5,346 nt of DNA from Candidatus Albibeggiatoa sp. nov. BB20. GTDB lineage: Bacteria; Pseudomonadota; Gammaproteobacteria; Beggiatoales; Beggiatoaceae. The stretch covers positions 1 to 5,346 of the forward strand of contig JADGDW010000229.1 of assembly GCA_016744725.1 (NCBI GenBank), given 5' to 3'. The notes beneath the pieces were generated by a model. The model was not told where the DNA came from. It saw only the letters and a program-made list of their open reading frames with translations, and searched no databases. Below, piece after piece: positions 4,318 to 5,346 of the stretch (position 1 is the first letter of the stretch; the number at the start of each line of letters is the position of its first letter). The position numbers and the translations under genes were made by a program.

Positions 4318-5346
4318 ATGAAACACACCTTATCGCTATTATTGGCGACGGTGTTGTGCTTGGTAGGCTATACAACATCAGTCGCGGCTCAGGATGGCGC
4401 ATATTTAACGCCTGAGTCTATTCAAAAGATACGAGATGATCGTAAGCGTGGTGATGACCCCACCAAACTTTGCGAAGATTCTTGTAAAGATTTTGAAAAA
4501 ACCTGTAAAGAAGTCAGCAAAGATGCAGAGAAGCAATGTAAAGATTACAAAGACGAAGAAAAATCTTGTAAATCATCTTGTGACGGTGATAAAGCATGTG
4601 AGAAAACATGTAAAAGCTATTACAATCAGTGGGAAAAACTGTGTAAAGAAGATGTAAAAGATTGGGAAAAAGAATGTAAGTCTGCGGCTAAAGACTGTAA
4701 ATCTTCTTGTAAAGATTCATTTATTATTCTTTTATTAGATGCTGATAATTCAATTCCAGTGATTGATTTAACACCAGCTGAGGTTTCAACTCTTTCTATC
4801 GAAATTGTTATTAATTTCACCTATAACCATATCATTGATTTACCTGTGGAAGCAGTTGCAGGTTTCCAACCAAAACAAATTAGAGCCTTATCTCCGGAAG
4901 CTTTAGAAGCCTTATCTCCAGAACAAGCATTAGCTTTATCTATCGAAGCGCGTCAATCATTCTCTATTGAACAAATTGCATCTCTTCCAGAAGAAACAGT
5001 TGAAGTCTTAGCATTTGAATCATGTGAAGGTGATGAGTGTGATAATGAAGAATTTCCACCAATCGCATGTACTTTTGAATATGCGCCTGTTTGTGGCGAA
5101 GTTGATGAAGACGAAGAGGTTACTTTTGGTAATTTATGTCAGTTAGAAGCGGAACAAGCTGAATTTTTACATGAAGGCGCATGTGATGAAGAACCATCTC
5201 CTGTTGCATGTACAGCTGAATACGCGCCTGTTTGTGGCGAAGTTGAAGATGATGAAGTTGCTACTTTTGGTAACTTATGCCAATTAGAAGCGGAACAAGC
5301 TGAGTTTATACACGAAGGTGAATGCGACTTTGAGTTAATTGATGAG
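4318..5346 (+). CDS. secreted Cys-rich helical-hairpin, octapeptide-repeat and Kazal-type inhibitor protein (open at right edge)
   Basis: The frame is open to the window end (343 codons, no stop). ATG 4318 lies 7 bases after AAAGGA, like other genes here; an in-frame ATG at 4315 is also possible. Residues 1-24 are a Sec signal peptide ending V-A-A before Q25; C14 is not in a lipobox. Residues 49-135 are Lys/Asp/Glu-rich, proline-free, with 12 cysteines (52, 56, 63, 74, 84, 88, 94, 98, 109, 120, 127, 131), nine followed by Lys; spacing suggests a disulfide-stapled helical hairpin. Residues 150-237 form eleven 8-residue repeats of type x-L-S-P-E-x-V-x. Two Kazal-type domains follow (251-289 and 298-336), with Y-A-P-V-C-G and T-F-G-N-L-C. 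Kazal domains block serine proteases by presenting a substrate-like loop; four cysteines each suggests the reduced bacterial form. Probable role: exported inhibitor or envelope/surface protein. No homologue of the whole architecture is recognised. Short alternative frames inside it, on either strand, are shadows. Confidence 0.88.
   Translation, partial: MKHTLSLLLATVLCLVGYTTSVAAQDGAYLTPESIQKIRDDRKRGDDPTKLCEDSCKDFEKTCKEVSKDAEKQCKDYKDEEKSCKSSCDGDKACEKTCKSYYNQWEKLCKEDVKDWEKECKSAAKDCKSSCKDSFIILLLDADNSIPVIDLTPAEVSTLSIEIVINFTYNHIIDLPVEAVAGFQPKQIRALSPEALEALSPEQALALSIEARQSFSIEQIASLPEETVEVLAFESCEGDECDNEEFPPIACTFEYAPVCGEVDEDEEVTFGNLCQLEAEQAEFLHEGACDEEPSPVACTAEYAPVCGEVEDDEVATFGNLCQLEAEQAEFIHEGECDFELIDE
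5065..5325 (+). repeat. tandem coding duplication: two Kazal-type units 141 bases apart
   Basis: Bases 5065-5184 and 5206-5325 encode two copies of a 39-residue Kazal-type domain plus the preceding Ala. Cysteine spacing is identical (8, 15, 15), and 32 of 39 residues match. DNA similarity is high, including identical stretches such as GCGCCTGTTTGTGGCGAAGT and TTAGAAGCGGAACAAGCTGA. Differences cluster in the acidic loop after the second cysteine. This indicates a recent in-frame duplication. More units may follow beyond the right edge. Confidence 0.85.

Noticed and set aside
4357..4359. Lipoprotein signal at C14 of the Cys-rich protein
   Set aside because: The residue before the cysteine is Leu, not Gly, Ala or Ser, and a better signal peptidase I site (V-A-A before Q25) follows.
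4436..4657. Lysine-rich 73-codon plus-strand frame inside the Cys-rich gene
   Set aside because: It is the shifted reading of the TGTAAA-rich DNA. The main frame has the signal peptide, ribosome site, promoter and regular cysteine spacing, so this is a shadow.
4626..4820. 64-codon minus-strand frame opposite the Cys-rich gene
   Set aside because: It has no ribosome site or recognisable domain and lies antisense to a well-supported coding region.

Overview
The window looks like AT-rich chromosomal DNA from a gammaproteobacterium. PrmB of the standard proteobacterial type sits directly upstream of an EVE-domain gene. Around them are a TnpB-type gene, a fragment of an Rpn-type nuclease gene, a leucine-rich-repeat protein, an imperfect palindromic repeat and a secreted Kazal-type protein. 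This mix recalls large sulfur-oxidising Thiotrichales (Beggiatoa/Thioploca relatives), but that is an impression from composition and cannot be proven here.

Left part (1-2437), all on the minus strand, read from right to left: prmB (methyltransferase for ribosomal protein L3), an EVE-domain protein whose ATG overlaps the prmB stop codon by one base, and a short secreted PstS-like phosphate-binding protein. Past these comes accessory DNA: the first 23 or so codons of an Rpn/DUF4351-like nuclease gene, cut off at the start of a tnpB-like gene that runs out of the window. prmB and the EVE gene probably form one translation-coupled unit. The PstS-like gene has its own strong ribosome binding site and an inverted repeat in its leader.

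Middle (2438-3963): a 407-base gap without a gene holds GGTTTAAA-type repeats and a 129-base imperfect palindrome. It is followed by a small, apparently decayed leucine-rich-repeat protein on the plus strand. A DEDDh 3'-5' exonuclease gene of the DnaQ superfamily, with all catalytic residues present, converges on it from the minus strand.

Right part (3964-5346): a 354-base divergent intergenic region carries a perfect 12-bp inverted repeat near the exonuclease gene and a very good sigma70-type promoter (TTGTCA, 17 bp, TATGAT). The promoter serves a large secreted protein on the plus strand that is open at the right edge, with at least 343 codons. It has a Sec signal peptide; a Lys/Cys-rich helical segment with 12 cysteines in mirror-symmetric spacing, as expected for an antiparallel hairpin stapled by six disulfides; eleven octapeptide repeats; and two near-identical four-cysteine Kazal-type protease-inhibitor domains. 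This protein is the most unusual thing in the window.
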